Assembly: GCA_018223375.1 (NCBI GenBank)
Contig: JAGTTS010000007.1
Location: 62,001 to 126,000 of the forward strand
Direction of reading: 5' to 3'
Length of the DNA: 64,000 nt
Origin: Clostridiaceae bacterium Marseille-Q3526
Lineage (GTDB): Bacteria > Bacillota > Clostridia > Lachnospirales > Lachnospiraceae
Below, in pieces: positions 41,314 through 49,886 of the stretch. Each line of letters opens with the position of its first letter. Position 1 is the first letter of the stretch. The translations under genes and the position numbers were made by a program. Below the pieces are notes generated by a model, which made no database searches, was not told where the DNA came from, and saw only the letters and a program-made list of their open reading frames with translations.

Positions 41314-42642
41314 ATGGCGAATCTGATTACGAACGTATCCAAGTATCTGATGATACTTTTAATTGCGATTTACACCTATTACAATTTCCGGTTTTTCGGA
41401 ATCAGGGACGAGTGGGGGAAACGGCGTCTGTGCCGTCTCCAGAACGTGGTGATGGTGTTAATCCACACTCTTGCGTACCTTATTATTTACCTGCGCACAG
41501 AGGATGAGAAGACGCTGATGTTTTTTGGAGCGCAGCTTTTGTTTTTCTTTCTGTATATGGGACTGTACCGGCTGTTTTACAGGAATCTGTCCAGACTTCT
41601 TTTAAACAATGCCTGTATGCTTCTGTCTACCAGCTTTATTATTCTGACCAGGATTTCCATGGACCGGGCGGTAAGGCAGTTTGCCATTGTGGCGGTGGCT
41701 GCCGCCGTTACCATGATCATCCCGTTTATTATGGACCGGGCGTGGCAGCTGTCCAAGATTCCGTGGGTTTACGGAAGCATCGGCCTGGCTCTGCTTTTAG
41801 TAGTGTGCGTCATGGGAAATACGGCTTTTGGAGCGCAGCTTTCTATCAATATCGGAGGCTTCTCCTTTCAGCCGTCAGAGTTTGTAAAGATCAGCTTTGT
41901 ATTCTTTGTGGCCACTATGTTTTACCGCTCTGTCGATTTCAGGACGATAGCCATTACGACTGCTGTGGCCGCGGCCCATGTGCTGGTGCTGGTGATGTCC
42001 AAGGATCTGGGAAGCGCGCTGATTTTCTTTGTCACCTATCTGCTGATGCTGTTTGTGGCGACGGGAAGCTGGCTCTACCTGGGACTGGGAGCCGGCAGCG
42101 GAGCGGCGGCGGCTGTGATTGCCTACAGCCTGTTTTCCCATGTGCGTACCAGGGTGGAGGCATGGCTGGATCCCTGGAGCGATATTTCGGGAAAGGGATA
42201 TCAGATCAGCCAGTCCCTGTTCGCCATTGGAACGGGAGGATGGTTTGGCATGGGGCTTTATCAGGGGATGCCGTCTAAAATTCCGGTGGTGGAAAAGGAC
42301 TTTGTCTTTTCAGCCATTTCGGAAGAAATGGGAGGCATCTACTCCATCTGCCTGATTCTCATCTGCCTGGGCTGCTTTATGCAGTTTATGATGATTGCCG
42401 CCAAAATGCAGGCTGTCTTTTATAAGCTGATTGCCTTTGGTCTGGGAACCACGTACATTGTGCAGGTATTTCTGACCATTGGCGGAGTGACGAAATTTAT
42501 TCCCTCCACAGGAGTGACGCTGCCGTTTGTCAGCTACGGCGGAAGCTCCATTCTCAGCACCTTTATTGTGTTTAACGTGGTTCAGGGACTGTATATTTTA
42601 AAACGCAATGAAGAGGAGGAAGATTATGATGAAGAAGAATGA
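41314..42642 (+). CDS. RodA/FtsW/SpoVE family glycosyltransferase
   Basis: A 442-residue SEDS protein with about 12 predicted helices, two to three more than the E. coli ten. The C-terminal half has FSFQPSEFVKISFVFFVA, MSKDLGSALIFFVTYLLML, the WxDPW-type loop RVEAWLDPWSD, and the end GVTLPFVSYGGSSILSTF. SEDS enzymes polymerise lipid II into glycan strands with a class B PBP. The class B PBP gene overlaps by 17 bases downstream, forming the cognate pair, an arrangement like the actinobacterial rodA-pbpA. Confidence 0.92.
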   Translation: MANLITNVSKYLMILLIAIYTYYNFRFFGIRDEWGKRRLCRLQNVVMVLIHTLAYLIIYLRTEDEKTLMFFGAQLLFFFLYMGLYRLFYRNLSRLLLNNACMLLSTSFIILTRISMDRAVRQFAIVAVAAAVTMIIPFIMDRAWQLSKIPWVYGSIGLALLLVVCVMGNTAFGAQLSINIGGFSFQPSEFVKISFVFFVATMFYRSVDFRTIAITTAVAAAHVLVLVMSKDLGSALIFFVTYLLMLFVATGSWLYLGLGAGSGAAAAVIAYSLFSHVRTRVEAWLDPWSDISGKGYQISQSLFAIGTGGWFGMGLYQGMPSKIPVVEKDFVFSAISEEMGGIYSICLILICLGCFMQFMMIAAKMQAVFYKLIAFGLGTTYIVQVFLTIGGVTKFIPSTGVTLPFVSYGGSSILSTFIVFNVVQGLYILKRNEEEEDYDEEE

Positions 42643-44158
42643 TCCGAGTCCTGAAAAACACGGGAAAGCTTCTGCTTTCCGTTCCAGAAAACGCTCTGAA
42701 GCCGCAAAGGAGCAGGAGCTTAGGGAGGCTGCCAGAGAGAAGGCAGATAAAAATATTCTGCGGATTACCTACGCCTTTGCGGCTTTGTTCATCGGCATGT
42801 GCCTTTATCTGGGCTGGTTTCTTCAGGTGGACAGTGAAACTGTCATCAACAGCTCCTACAATGCCAGGCTGGACCGCTTCTCTGACCGGATTGTAAGGGG
42901 AAAGATTCTGAGCGGAGACGGAAAGGTGCTGGCGGAGACCCAGGTGGCGGAGGAGGGAACAGAGAAGCGGTATTACCCATACAATTACCTCTACGTTCAT
43001 TCGGTTGGCTATTCTGGAAAAAACGGAAAGACAGGCATCGAGTCTCTGGCAAACTTCTATCTGCTGTCCTCCCATGTCAATCTGGTGGAGAAGACGGTCA
43101 ATGAACTGCAGGGAAAGAAAAATATCGGAGACAACGTGGTGACGACTCTGGATTCCGATCTGCAGCAGACAGCTTCCGACGCCATGGGAAACAGGAGAGG
43201 GGCTGTGATTGCCATGGAACCTGATACAGGAAAGATTCTGACCATGGTATCCCAGCCGAACTTCAATGCCAATACAGTGGACGAGCAGTGGGCGGAGCTG
43301 ACTTCACCGGAGAACACCAAGGCGCAGCTGGTAAACCGCGCGACCCAGGGACTTTACTCCCCAGGCTCTACCTTTAAGATTGTGACGGCTCTGGAGTATC
43401 TTCATGAAAATCCGGATGGCATGAGCCAGTTTCATTTTGACTGCGACGGCCTGATGGAGCAGGGAGAGTATCAAATCCGCTGCTACCACGGGGAATCCCA
43501 TGGCAGCCAGGATCTGCGGATGTCCTTTGCCAATTCCTGCAACGGAGCTTTTTCGACTATGGGTCTGGGGCTGAATCTGACGCAGTTTAACAGTCTTGCC
43601 AGCCAGCTTTTGTTTAACAGCAGTCTGCCCCTTTCTCTTCCCTACAAGGAAAGCTCTTTTGTCATGGGAGAGGGGGCTGACGAGTGGGAACGGCTTCAGA
43701 CCTCCATCGGTCAGGGAAAGACGCAGATTACTCCTATGCACAACCTGATGATCACAGCGGCGATTGCCAACGGGGGCACTCTGATGAAGCCCTACCTGAT
43801 TGATCATGTGGAAAACGCTGGGGGCCAGACGGTAAAGAAGTTTCTTCCGGAAGCTTACGGCACGCTGATGAGCTCTGAGGACGCCTCTATTCTCAGCGGC
43901 CTGATGACGGCAGTCGTTACAGACGGAACAGGATCCGCGCTTCGGGGCGCTCCCTATACGGCGGCGGGAAAGACGGGATCTGCTGAATTTGAGACAGGAA
44001 AAGAGACGCATGCCTGGTTTGTGGGCTACGCGCCTGTGGAGGACCCGAAAATCGCAGTCTGCGTGCTCCTGGAGGAGAGCGGGTCAGGCGGAAAGCAGGC
44101 GGGACCTGTGGCCAGAGCCGTTATGGACAAATATTTTGAGAAAAATCCTCTGCAGTAG
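42626..44158 (+). CDS. Class B penicillin-binding protein (transpeptidase)
   Basis: A 510-residue PBP with one N-terminal helix (~45-65, FAALFIGMCLYLGWFLQV). The N-terminal pedestal has SYNARLDRFSDRIVRGKILS. Transpeptidase motifs: SPGSTFKI (active Ser near 248), SCN near 304 in SFANSCNGAF, and KTG near 449 in AAGKTGSAEF. It cross-links peptidoglycan made by the coupled RodA-type enzyme. The protein resembles actinobacterial PbpA more than PBP2. The start at 42626 follows GAGGAGG by 6 bases (an ATG also follows directly at 42629). Confidence 0.93.
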   Translation: MMKKNDPSPEKHGKASAFRSRKRSEAAKEQELREAAREKADKNILRITYAFAALFIGMCLYLGWFLQVDSETVINSSYNARLDRFSDRIVRGKILSGDGKVLAETQVAEEGTEKRYYPYNYLYVHSVGYSGKNGKTGIESLANFYLLSSHVNLVEKTVNELQGKKNIGDNVVTTLDSDLQQTASDAMGNRRGAVIAMEPDTGKILTMVSQPNFNANTVDEQWAELTSPENTKAQLVNRATQGLYSPGSTFKIVTALEYLHENPDGMSQFHFDCDGLMEQGEYQIRCYHGESHGSQDLRMSFANSCNGAFSTMGLGLNLTQFNSLASQLLFNSSLPLSLPYKESSFVMGEGADEWERLQTSIGQGKTQITPMHNLMITAAIANGGTLMKPYLIDHVENAGGQTVKKFLPEAYGTLMSSEDASILSGLMTAVVTDGTGSALRGAPYTAAGKTGSAEFETGKETHAWFVGYAPVEDPKIAVCVLLEESGSGGKQAGPVARAVMDKYFEKNPLQ

Positions 44159-44180
44159 CGGGGACGGATAGGAGAGACGG

Positions 44181-44954
44181 ATGACACAGCTTCAGATGAT
44201 ACTGTTTTTATGCCCCATATTCTTTTTTACCAGTTTTGTAGACGCAGTTTCAGGCGGCGGAGGACTGGTGGCCCTGCCGGCCTACCTGTTTACAGGAATG
44301 CCGGTACACAGCGCCTATGCCTGCAATAAAGTGGGATGCGTGGTGGGAAGCTTTACTTCCTTTATCCGCTTTTGGAAAAATGGGCTGATCGATATGAAAA
44401 CGGCTCTTTTTGTGGGAGCGGTCACCTTCGCGTGCTCCACCTGCGGAGCGCAGATTGTGCTGCACCTGCCGGATCGGCCTCTTAAGATTATGATTTTAGC
44501 CTCCATGCCGGCTGTGGCGGCCCTGATTTTCTTCCAGAAAAATTATCCTGAGGTAAACAGAACCTCAGAGATCACAGGCTGGAAGCGAGGAGGGCTCTGC
44601 CTGCTGTCAGGAGTTATGATGGGACTTTATGACGGAATTTTAGGGCCTGGCTCCGGAACCGTTGTGATGATTCTCTTTACCAAGCTGTTAAAATACAATT
44701 TAATTACTGCATCGGGAAATACGAAGGTCATTCTGCTGGCCTCCACTCTGGCCGCCTCGGTGTCCTATATCCTGGCGGGAAAGGTGATCTGGACCGTGGC
44801 AGTTCCTGTGTCTGTCTTCGGAATGCTGGGAGGATATGTGGGCGCCGGAATGGCCATCAAAAAAGGCACAAAATTTATCCGCCCCATGATGCTTGGCATC
44901 GCGGCCTTCCTGGTGATCAAAATGGCGGTGGATCTGGCTGCCGGAGGGCAGTAG
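44181..44954 (+). CDS. TSUP (TauE/SafE) family permease
   Basis: A 257-residue membrane protein with about eight helices. Both TSUP repeats are visible: FVDAVSGGGGLVALPAYLFT near residue 17 and the matching GLYDGILGPGSGTVVMILFT near 150. The family moves sulfite, sulfoacetate or other organosulfur anions, generally outward; the cargo is not predictable. It sits 22 bases after the PBP gene and may share its transcript. Confidence 0.9.
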   Translation: MTQLQMILFLCPIFFFTSFVDAVSGGGGLVALPAYLFTGMPVHSAYACNKVGCVVGSFTSFIRFWKNGLIDMKTALFVGAVTFACSTCGAQIVLHLPDRPLKIMILASMPAVAALIFFQKNYPEVNRTSEITGWKRGGLCLLSGVMMGLYDGILGPGSGTVVMILFTKLLKYNLITASGNTKVILLASTLAASVSYILAGKVIWTVAVPVSVFGMLGGYVGAGMAIKKGTKFIRPMMLGIAAFLVIKMAVDLAAGGQ

Positions 44955-44984
44955 GGATACCGCGGCCGGATTTTCCTCTCCGTC

Positions 44985-45013
44985 TTGCACATTGTCCCAA
45001 AAAGCAGTATACT
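44985..45013 (+). promoter_or_regulatory. Promoter of the NUDIX gene
   Basis: TTGCAC (44985-44990), 17 bases, TATACT (45008-45013). Confidence 0.75.
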
Positions 45014-45045
45014 AAACAGTAATAACAACGCCAGGAGGGATTGCG

Positions 45046-45498
45046 ATGATTGAGGCAACGAGCTGCGGCGGTGTGGTTATTTTTCGAGGTAAAATTCTTG
45101 TTTTGTATAAGAATTATAAGAACAAGTATGAAGGATGGGTTTTGCCGAAGGGAACTGTAGAGCCTGGGGAAGAGTTCAAGGAAACTGCCCTCAGGGAGGT
45201 CAAGGAAGAGACAGGCGTCACTGCGTCGATTATCAAGTATATCGGCAAGAGCCAGTACACGTTCAACACTCCGCAGGATATGGTGGAGAAGGACGTCCAC
45301 TGGTATCTGATGATGGCGGACAGCTATTACAGTAAACCACAGCGGGAAGAGTATTTTGTGGATTCAGGTTATTATAAGTTTTATGAGGCTTATCATCTGC
45401 TTAAGTTTTCCAATGAAAAGCAGATTCTGGAAAAGGCTTATAATGAATACCTGGATTTGAAGAGGAGTAATCTTTGGGGGTCAAAAAAGTACTTTTAA
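45046..45498 (+). CDS. NUDIX hydrolase
   Basis: A 150-residue protein. The NUDIX box is complete: GTVEPGEEFKETALREVKEE followed by TGV (residues ~44-66). It begins IEATSCGGVVIFRGKILVLY and has the WVLPKG entry. The order of motifs and the VHWYLM strand suggest a diadenosine polyphosphate (Ap4A)-like or ADP-ribose-type substrate, but this cannot be fixed from sequence. The C-terminal ~40 residues (YHLLKFSNEKQILEKAYNEY) are an added helix pair. It is monocistronic. Confidence 0.9.
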   Translation: MIEATSCGGVVIFRGKILVLYKNYKNKYEGWVLPKGTVEPGEEFKETALREVKEETGVTASIIKYIGKSQYTFNTPQDMVEKDVHWYLMMADSYYSKPQREEYFVDSGYYKFYEAYHLLKFSNEKQILEKAYNEYLDLKRSNLWGSKKYF

Positions 45499-45513
45499 GA
45501 GCAACGGACAGAG

Positions 45514-45552
45514 GGCTGAAACACACGGGACAGACGTGTGCTTCAGCCTTTT
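45514..45552 (+). terminator. Terminator of the NUDIX gene
   Basis: GGCTGAAACACACG (45514-45527) pairs with CGTGTGCTTCAGCC (45535-45548) with one mismatch, then TTTT. Confidence 0.9.
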
Positions 45553-45679
45553 CTGATCCAGCGGGAAATTTCGTTTTGATTGAAAAATCTGGCTAATTAT
45601 ATTAAAATGGCATATAATACCGCTTAAGTCCTCGGCGGGATCTGCTGAGGGCAGGAGGAGAGAAAAGGAGAATAGGATC

Positions 45680-47164
45680 ATGAACCAGTCATTTGAAAAA
45701 TTACAGAATCAGCTGGAAAAGGCTATGGCCCTTCAGACGGCTATGGTGCTGTTTGAGTGGGATAATGAGACTGCGGCGCCGAAGGAGGCAGCAGAGAGAA
45801 CGGCGGCGGTCATCGGTTCTCTTTCCAGCCAGTATCTTGATATTATGACAGGAGAGAAGCTGAAAACTGCCTTGGAAGAGTGCCTTGGACAGATGTCCGA
45901 AATGACGGAAGTGGAGCAGGCCATCGTCAGAGAGACAGAGGAAGAGGTGGAAAAGCTGGAGCGCATTCCGGCCGACGAGTACCGCAGCTTTGCAGAGCTG
46001 ACAGCCAGGGCAACCGGCATCTGGGCAGACGCCAGGGAGAAGAAGGATTTTTCCCTGTTCGCGCCGGTTTTAAAGGAAATTGTGGATTATCAGAAGCGGT
46101 TTGCTTCCTACCAGGCCAAAGAGGGACAGAAGCTTTACGACGTGATGCTGGACAATTATGAGAAGGATTTTGGCATGAAGGAGCTGGACGAGTTCTTCCG
46201 CGTTGTGAAAGAGGGAATCGTGCCGCTTTTAAAGGAGTCTGCAAAGCGCTCGGAGCAGATCGACGACAGCTTTTTAAGCGCCGGATATACAGAGGAGCAG
46301 CAGGAAAAGGCGGCTCGTTTCCTGGCGGAATATGTGGGCTTTGACTTTGACAGGGGAATTCTGGCTGTCAGCGCGCATCCGTTTACCACGAACCTGCACA
46401 ATAAAGATGTGAGAATTACCACACACTACCTGGATCGGATTGACTCTTCCATCTATTCGGTGATTCACGAGTCGGGCCATGCGGTTTATGAGCTGGGAAT
46501 CAGAGATGATTTGACCCAGACGCCGGCCGGGCAGGGGGCGTCCATGGGAATGCATGAATCCCAGTCCAGATTTTTCGAGAATATTATGGGACGGAACAGA
46601 AATTTCTGGGTTCCCATTTATGGAAACATGCAGGAGATATTCGGCAGTCCTTTAAAGGAAGTGAGCCTGGACGATTTTCTGGCGGCAGTGAACAAGACGA
46701 TCCCGGGACTGATCCGGACGGAGGCGGACGAGCTTTCCTACTGCCTGCACGTGCTGGTGCGGTATGAGATAGAAAAGCTGATGATCGAGGAAAATGCTGA
46801 GATTGACAGTCTTCCAGAGCTGTGGAACGACAAGTATGAGGAGTATCTGGGAATCCGCCCGAAAGATGACGGAGAAGGCATTTTGCAGGATATCCACTGG
46901 TCTCAGGGTTCCTTCGGCTACTTCCCGTCCTACGCTCTGGGCAACGCCTTCGGCGCCCAGCTCTATCACAGAATGAAGCAGGAGATGGATTTTGACGGGC
47001 TTCTCAGAGAGGGAAGAGCAGACGTAATCAGAGAATATCTGCGGGAGCACATTCATCAGTACGGAAAGCTTAAGACCAGCCGCCAGCTGTTAAAGGACGC
47101 TACAGGAGAAGACTTTAACCCGGCCTATTATGTAGAATATTTAACAGAACGGTACGGAAAGTAG
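45680..47164 (+). CDS. M32 family carboxypeptidase
   Basis: At 494 residues it is the usual M32 length. The zinc site is VIHESGHAVYELGI (HExxH, near residue 261), with the downstream third ligand in MGMHESQSRFFENIMGRN. The N-terminal part AMVLFEWDNETAAPKEAAE matches the family W-D start. It removes C-terminal residues from peptides in the cytosol and needs Zn or Co. A hairpin follows that also overlaps the end of the convergent YihY gene. Confidence 0.94.
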   Translation: MNQSFEKLQNQLEKAMALQTAMVLFEWDNETAAPKEAAERTAAVIGSLSSQYLDIMTGEKLKTALEECLGQMSEMTEVEQAIVRETEEEVEKLERIPADEYRSFAELTARATGIWADAREKKDFSLFAPVLKEIVDYQKRFASYQAKEGQKLYDVMLDNYEKDFGMKELDEFFRVVKEGIVPLLKESAKRSEQIDDSFLSAGYTEEQQEKAARFLAEYVGFDFDRGILAVSAHPFTTNLHNKDVRITTHYLDRIDSSIYSVIHESGHAVYELGIRDDLTQTPAGQGASMGMHESQSRFFENIMGRNRNFWVPIYGNMQEIFGSPLKEVSLDDFLAAVNKTIPGLIRTEADELSYCLHVLVRYEIEKLMIEENAEIDSLPELWNDKYEEYLGIRPKDDGEGILQDIHWSQGSFGYFPSYALGNAFGAQLYHRMKQEMDFDGLLREGRADVIREYLREHIHQYGKLKTSRQLLKDATGEDFNPAYYVEYLTERYGK

Positions 47165-47181
47165 ACGCGCTGGAGAAATTA

Positions 47182-47220
47182 AAAAAACCGGCATTTCTAT
47201 GTCAGGAATGCCGGTTTTTT
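47182..47220. terminator. Bidirectional terminator
   Basis: AAAAAACCGGCATT (47182-47195) pairs perfectly with AATGCCGGTTTTTT (47207-47220). The right arm lies within the last codons of the minus-strand gene. Confidence 0.9.
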
Positions 47221-48041
47221 CGGAAATGCTCCATTTTCGACAGGTGGAAATTGATTTCCGCCCCCATGAAGAGAATACAGATGCAGAAGTACAGCCACAG
47301 CATCAGCACGGCTACGCTGGCAAGACTTCCGTACATGGTGGAGAATCTTGAAAAGTATTTAAAGTAAAGAGAGAAGGCGAAGGAGAACAGAATCCAGCAT
47401 ACCGTAGAGAACACAGCTCCCGGGAGCTGGCTTTTCAGCCTCATCTTCTCATAGGGGAGAAAGGTATAAAGGCCTGTGAAAAACACAGCCAGAATAATCA
47501 GAGACAGAATGGATCGCAGACTGATCAGGTAAGGAGACAGAAAGCGGAGAAAGGGCAGAAACCGGAGCGCCAGATTCTGGAGAACCGTTCCGAAGACCAG
47601 AAGAGCCAGAGACATGACGCAGACAGCCATGAATACGATGGTGTAGCCGGAGTTAATCAGACGGCTGGTTACATAGCCTCTCCGCTTCGGACAGCCGGTG
47701 ATCCGGTTCAGCCCCCGCTCAATGCCCTGTATTCCCCTGGCGGCTGACCAGAGGGTGACGATGGAGGATACGGAGAGCAGGGCGGCGGAGGATTTGGAAT
47801 AAATTTCGCCGATAATAGTGTACACCAGAGGCTGTACTTCTATGGGGAGCAGCCGGGACAGCAGGTAGAGCAGATCCGACTGCTGCACAGCGGGAACAAA
47901 CTGAAGCACTGTGAGGAGGAGAATGATAAACGGCACGGAGGAGAGCACAATAAAAAAGGATGCCTGAGCGGCATACACCGTGATCTCATCCCTTACGAAT
48001 TTATCATATATCTGTTTGCAGTGTACCAGAAAATAGATCAT
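47202..48041 (-). CDS. YihY/BrkB family membrane protein
   Basis: A 279-residue protein with six predicted helices. Family marks are ITVYAAQASFFIVLSSVPFI, WSAARGIQGIERGLNRIT and LPGAVFSTVCWILFSFAFSLYFKYFSRFSTMYG (shown in part), with the final LMLWLYFCICILFMGAEIN. The family was once named RNase BN in error; its function is unknown. The start at 48041 is chosen because GGAG lies 6 bases upstream and the promoter at 48073-48101 overlaps any longer start. Confidence 0.88.
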   Translation of the reverse strand: MIYFLVHCKQIYDKFVRDEITVYAAQASFFIVLSSVPFIILLLTVLQFVPAVQQSDLLYLLSRLLPIEVQPLVYTIIGEIYSKSSAALLSVSSIVTLWSAARGIQGIERGLNRITGCPKRRGYVTSRLINSGYTIVFMAVCVMSLALLVFGTVLQNLALRFLPFLRFLSPYLISLRSILSLIILAVFFTGLYTFLPYEKMRLKSQLPGAVFSTVCWILFSFAFSLYFKYFSRFSTMYGSLASVAVLMLWLYFCICILFMGAEINFHLSKMEHFRKNRHS

Positions 48042-48072
48042 ACATTTCTCCATTTGTTTCGATTCTATTAAC

Positions 48073-48101
48073 ATATTATCACGGGGGAGGAAAAATAACA
48101 A
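48073..48101 (-). promoter_or_regulatory. Promoter of the YihY gene
   Basis: On the minus strand TTGTTA (48101-48096), 17 bases, TAATAT (48078-48073). Confidence 0.7.
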
Positions 48102-48128
48102 CTTTTCTTGAAAATTAAGAGGATTACA

Positions 48129-49886
48129 ATGAAAAAGCTACTGAACTATCTAAGCGCCTACAAAAAGGAAGCAGTGCTGGCGCCTCTTTTTAAAATGCTG
48201 GAGGCCAGCTTTGAGCTGCTGGTTCCTCTTGTCATGGCCCAAATCATCGACACGGGAATCAAAAACCAGGATTTGGCCTACATTTTAAAAATGGGAGCTG
48301 TTTTAGTGCTTCTGGGAGTGATAGGTCTTGCCTGCTCCCTGACTGCCCAGTATTTTGCGGCCAGGGCGGCAGTGGGATTCGGAGCGGGAGTGAGACGGGA
48401 TCTGTTCCGCCATATTAACCGCCTGTCCTATTCGGAAATCGACGCCCAGGGAACGGCGACTCTGATTACCAGAATGACCAGCGATGTCAACCAGGTGCAG
48501 TCGGGAGTCAATCTGACACTCCGCCTGTTCCTGCGCTCTCCGTTTATCGTATTCGGGGCCATGATTATGGCCTTTACCATTGATGTGAAATCAGCGCTTA
48601 TTTTCGTGGCGGCGATTCCCCTGCTCTCCTTGGTAGTGTTCGGCATTATGCTGATCAGCATGCCTCTCTACAAACGAGTGCAGAGACAGCTGGACCGGGT
48701 AATGCAGATTACCAGGGAAAACCTGACGGGAGCCAGGGTGATACGGGCCTTTAACAGAGAGCAGGACGAGATTGCCTCCTTTAAAGAGGAGGGAGGGCTC
48801 TTAATCCGCTTCCAGATTTTTGTGGGACGGATTTCCGCTCTTTTAAATCCAGTTACCTATGTGATTGTCAACCTGGCGATTGTGGCTCTGATTTACACGG
48901 GAGCGGGACAGGTGGACAGCGGACGGATCCCGCAGGGAGAGGTAGTGGCCCTTGTCAACTACATGTCCCAGATTCTGGTGGAGCTGATTAAGCTGGCCAA
49001 TTTGATTATTTCTATCACCAAAGCGCTGGCCTGCGCGGGACGCATCAGCAGCGTGTTCGAGATGGAGAGCAGTATTGCGGATCCAGGAGAAGAAAAGGGC
49101 GGGCAGGTGAAGGAAGGTGAGAATCCCTCTGTTTCCGGAACGCCCAGGGTTTCCTTCCAGAACGTCAGCTTCTCCTACCAGGGATCCAAAGAAGAGTCTC
49201 TCTCTGACATCAGTTTTGATGCTGCGCCTGGAGAGATCATCGGCGTGATTGGAGGAACCGGATCTGGAAAATCCACTCTGGTGAACCTGATTCCGCGGTT
49301 TTACGATGTGACAAAGGGGCAGGTTCTGGTCAATGGAACCGATGTGAGAGCTCAGTCCCTCTCGAAACTGAGGGGACAGATAGGAGTGGTTCCCCAGAAG
49401 GCCGTTCTCTTTAAGGGAACCGTCCGCGACAACATACGCTGGGGAAAGGAGGACGCCTCTGACCGGGAGATAGAGGAAGCGCTGGAAACAGCACAGGCCC
49501 TGGAGGTGGTGAAATCCAGGGAAAACGGTCTGGACGCCATGATTTTCCAGGGAGGGAAAAACCTGTCCGGAGGACAGAGACAGAGACTTACCATTGCCAG
49601 AGCCCTGGTGAGGAAGCCGCAGATTTTAATTCTGGACGACAGCTCGTCGGCTCTTGATTTTGCCACAGACGCCAGACTGAGGAAGGCCCTGAGGGAGCGC
49701 ACAGGGGGCGCTGCCGTTTTCCTGGTATCTCAGAGAGCCTCGGCTCTGCGCCACGCAGATCAGATTCTGGTGCTGGACGATGGAAGGCTGGCAGGAAAGG
49801 GAAAGCATGAGGAATTATTGGAGACCTGCCCTGTGTACAGGGAAATCTGCCTGTCCCAGATTTCTGGAGAGGAGGCGGAGCAGTGA
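48129..49886 (+). CDS. ABC exporter half-transporter A (degenerate-site subunit)
   Basis: A 585-residue type IV ABC exporter half: six helices (~15-300) then the ATPase. Walker A is GGTGSGKSTLV (~374), the signature is a perfect LSGGQRQRLTIARALV, and Walker B is ILILDDSSSALDF, with Asp in place of the catalytic Glu. That change, with the altered signature of the partner, is the mark of the degenerate site in heterodimeric exporters such as TM287/288 and BmrCD. The substrate is probably a drug, lipid or peptide. The start at 48129 follows GAGG by 6 bases. The stop overlaps the partner start. Confidence 0.92.
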   Translation: MKKLLNYLSAYKKEAVLAPLFKMLEASFELLVPLVMAQIIDTGIKNQDLAYILKMGAVLVLLGVIGLACSLTAQYFAARAAVGFGAGVRRDLFRHINRLSYSEIDAQGTATLITRMTSDVNQVQSGVNLTLRLFLRSPFIVFGAMIMAFTIDVKSALIFVAAIPLLSLVVFGIMLISMPLYKRVQRQLDRVMQITRENLTGARVIRAFNREQDEIASFKEEGGLLIRFQIFVGRISALLNPVTYVIVNLAIVALIYTGAGQVDSGRIPQGEVVALVNYMSQILVELIKLANLIISITKALACAGRISSVFEMESSIADPGEEKGGQVKEGENPSVSGTPRVSFQNVSFSYQGSKEESLSDISFDAAPGEIIGVIGGTGSGKSTLVNLIPRFYDVTKGQVLVNGTDVRAQSLSKLRGQIGVVPQKAVLFKGTVRDNIRWGKEDASDREIEEALETAQALEVVKSRENGLDAMIFQGGKNLSGGQRQRLTIARALVRKPQILILDDSSSALDFATDARLRKALRERTGGAAVFLVSQRASALRHADQILVLDDGRLAGKGKHEELLETCPVYREICLSQISGEEAEQ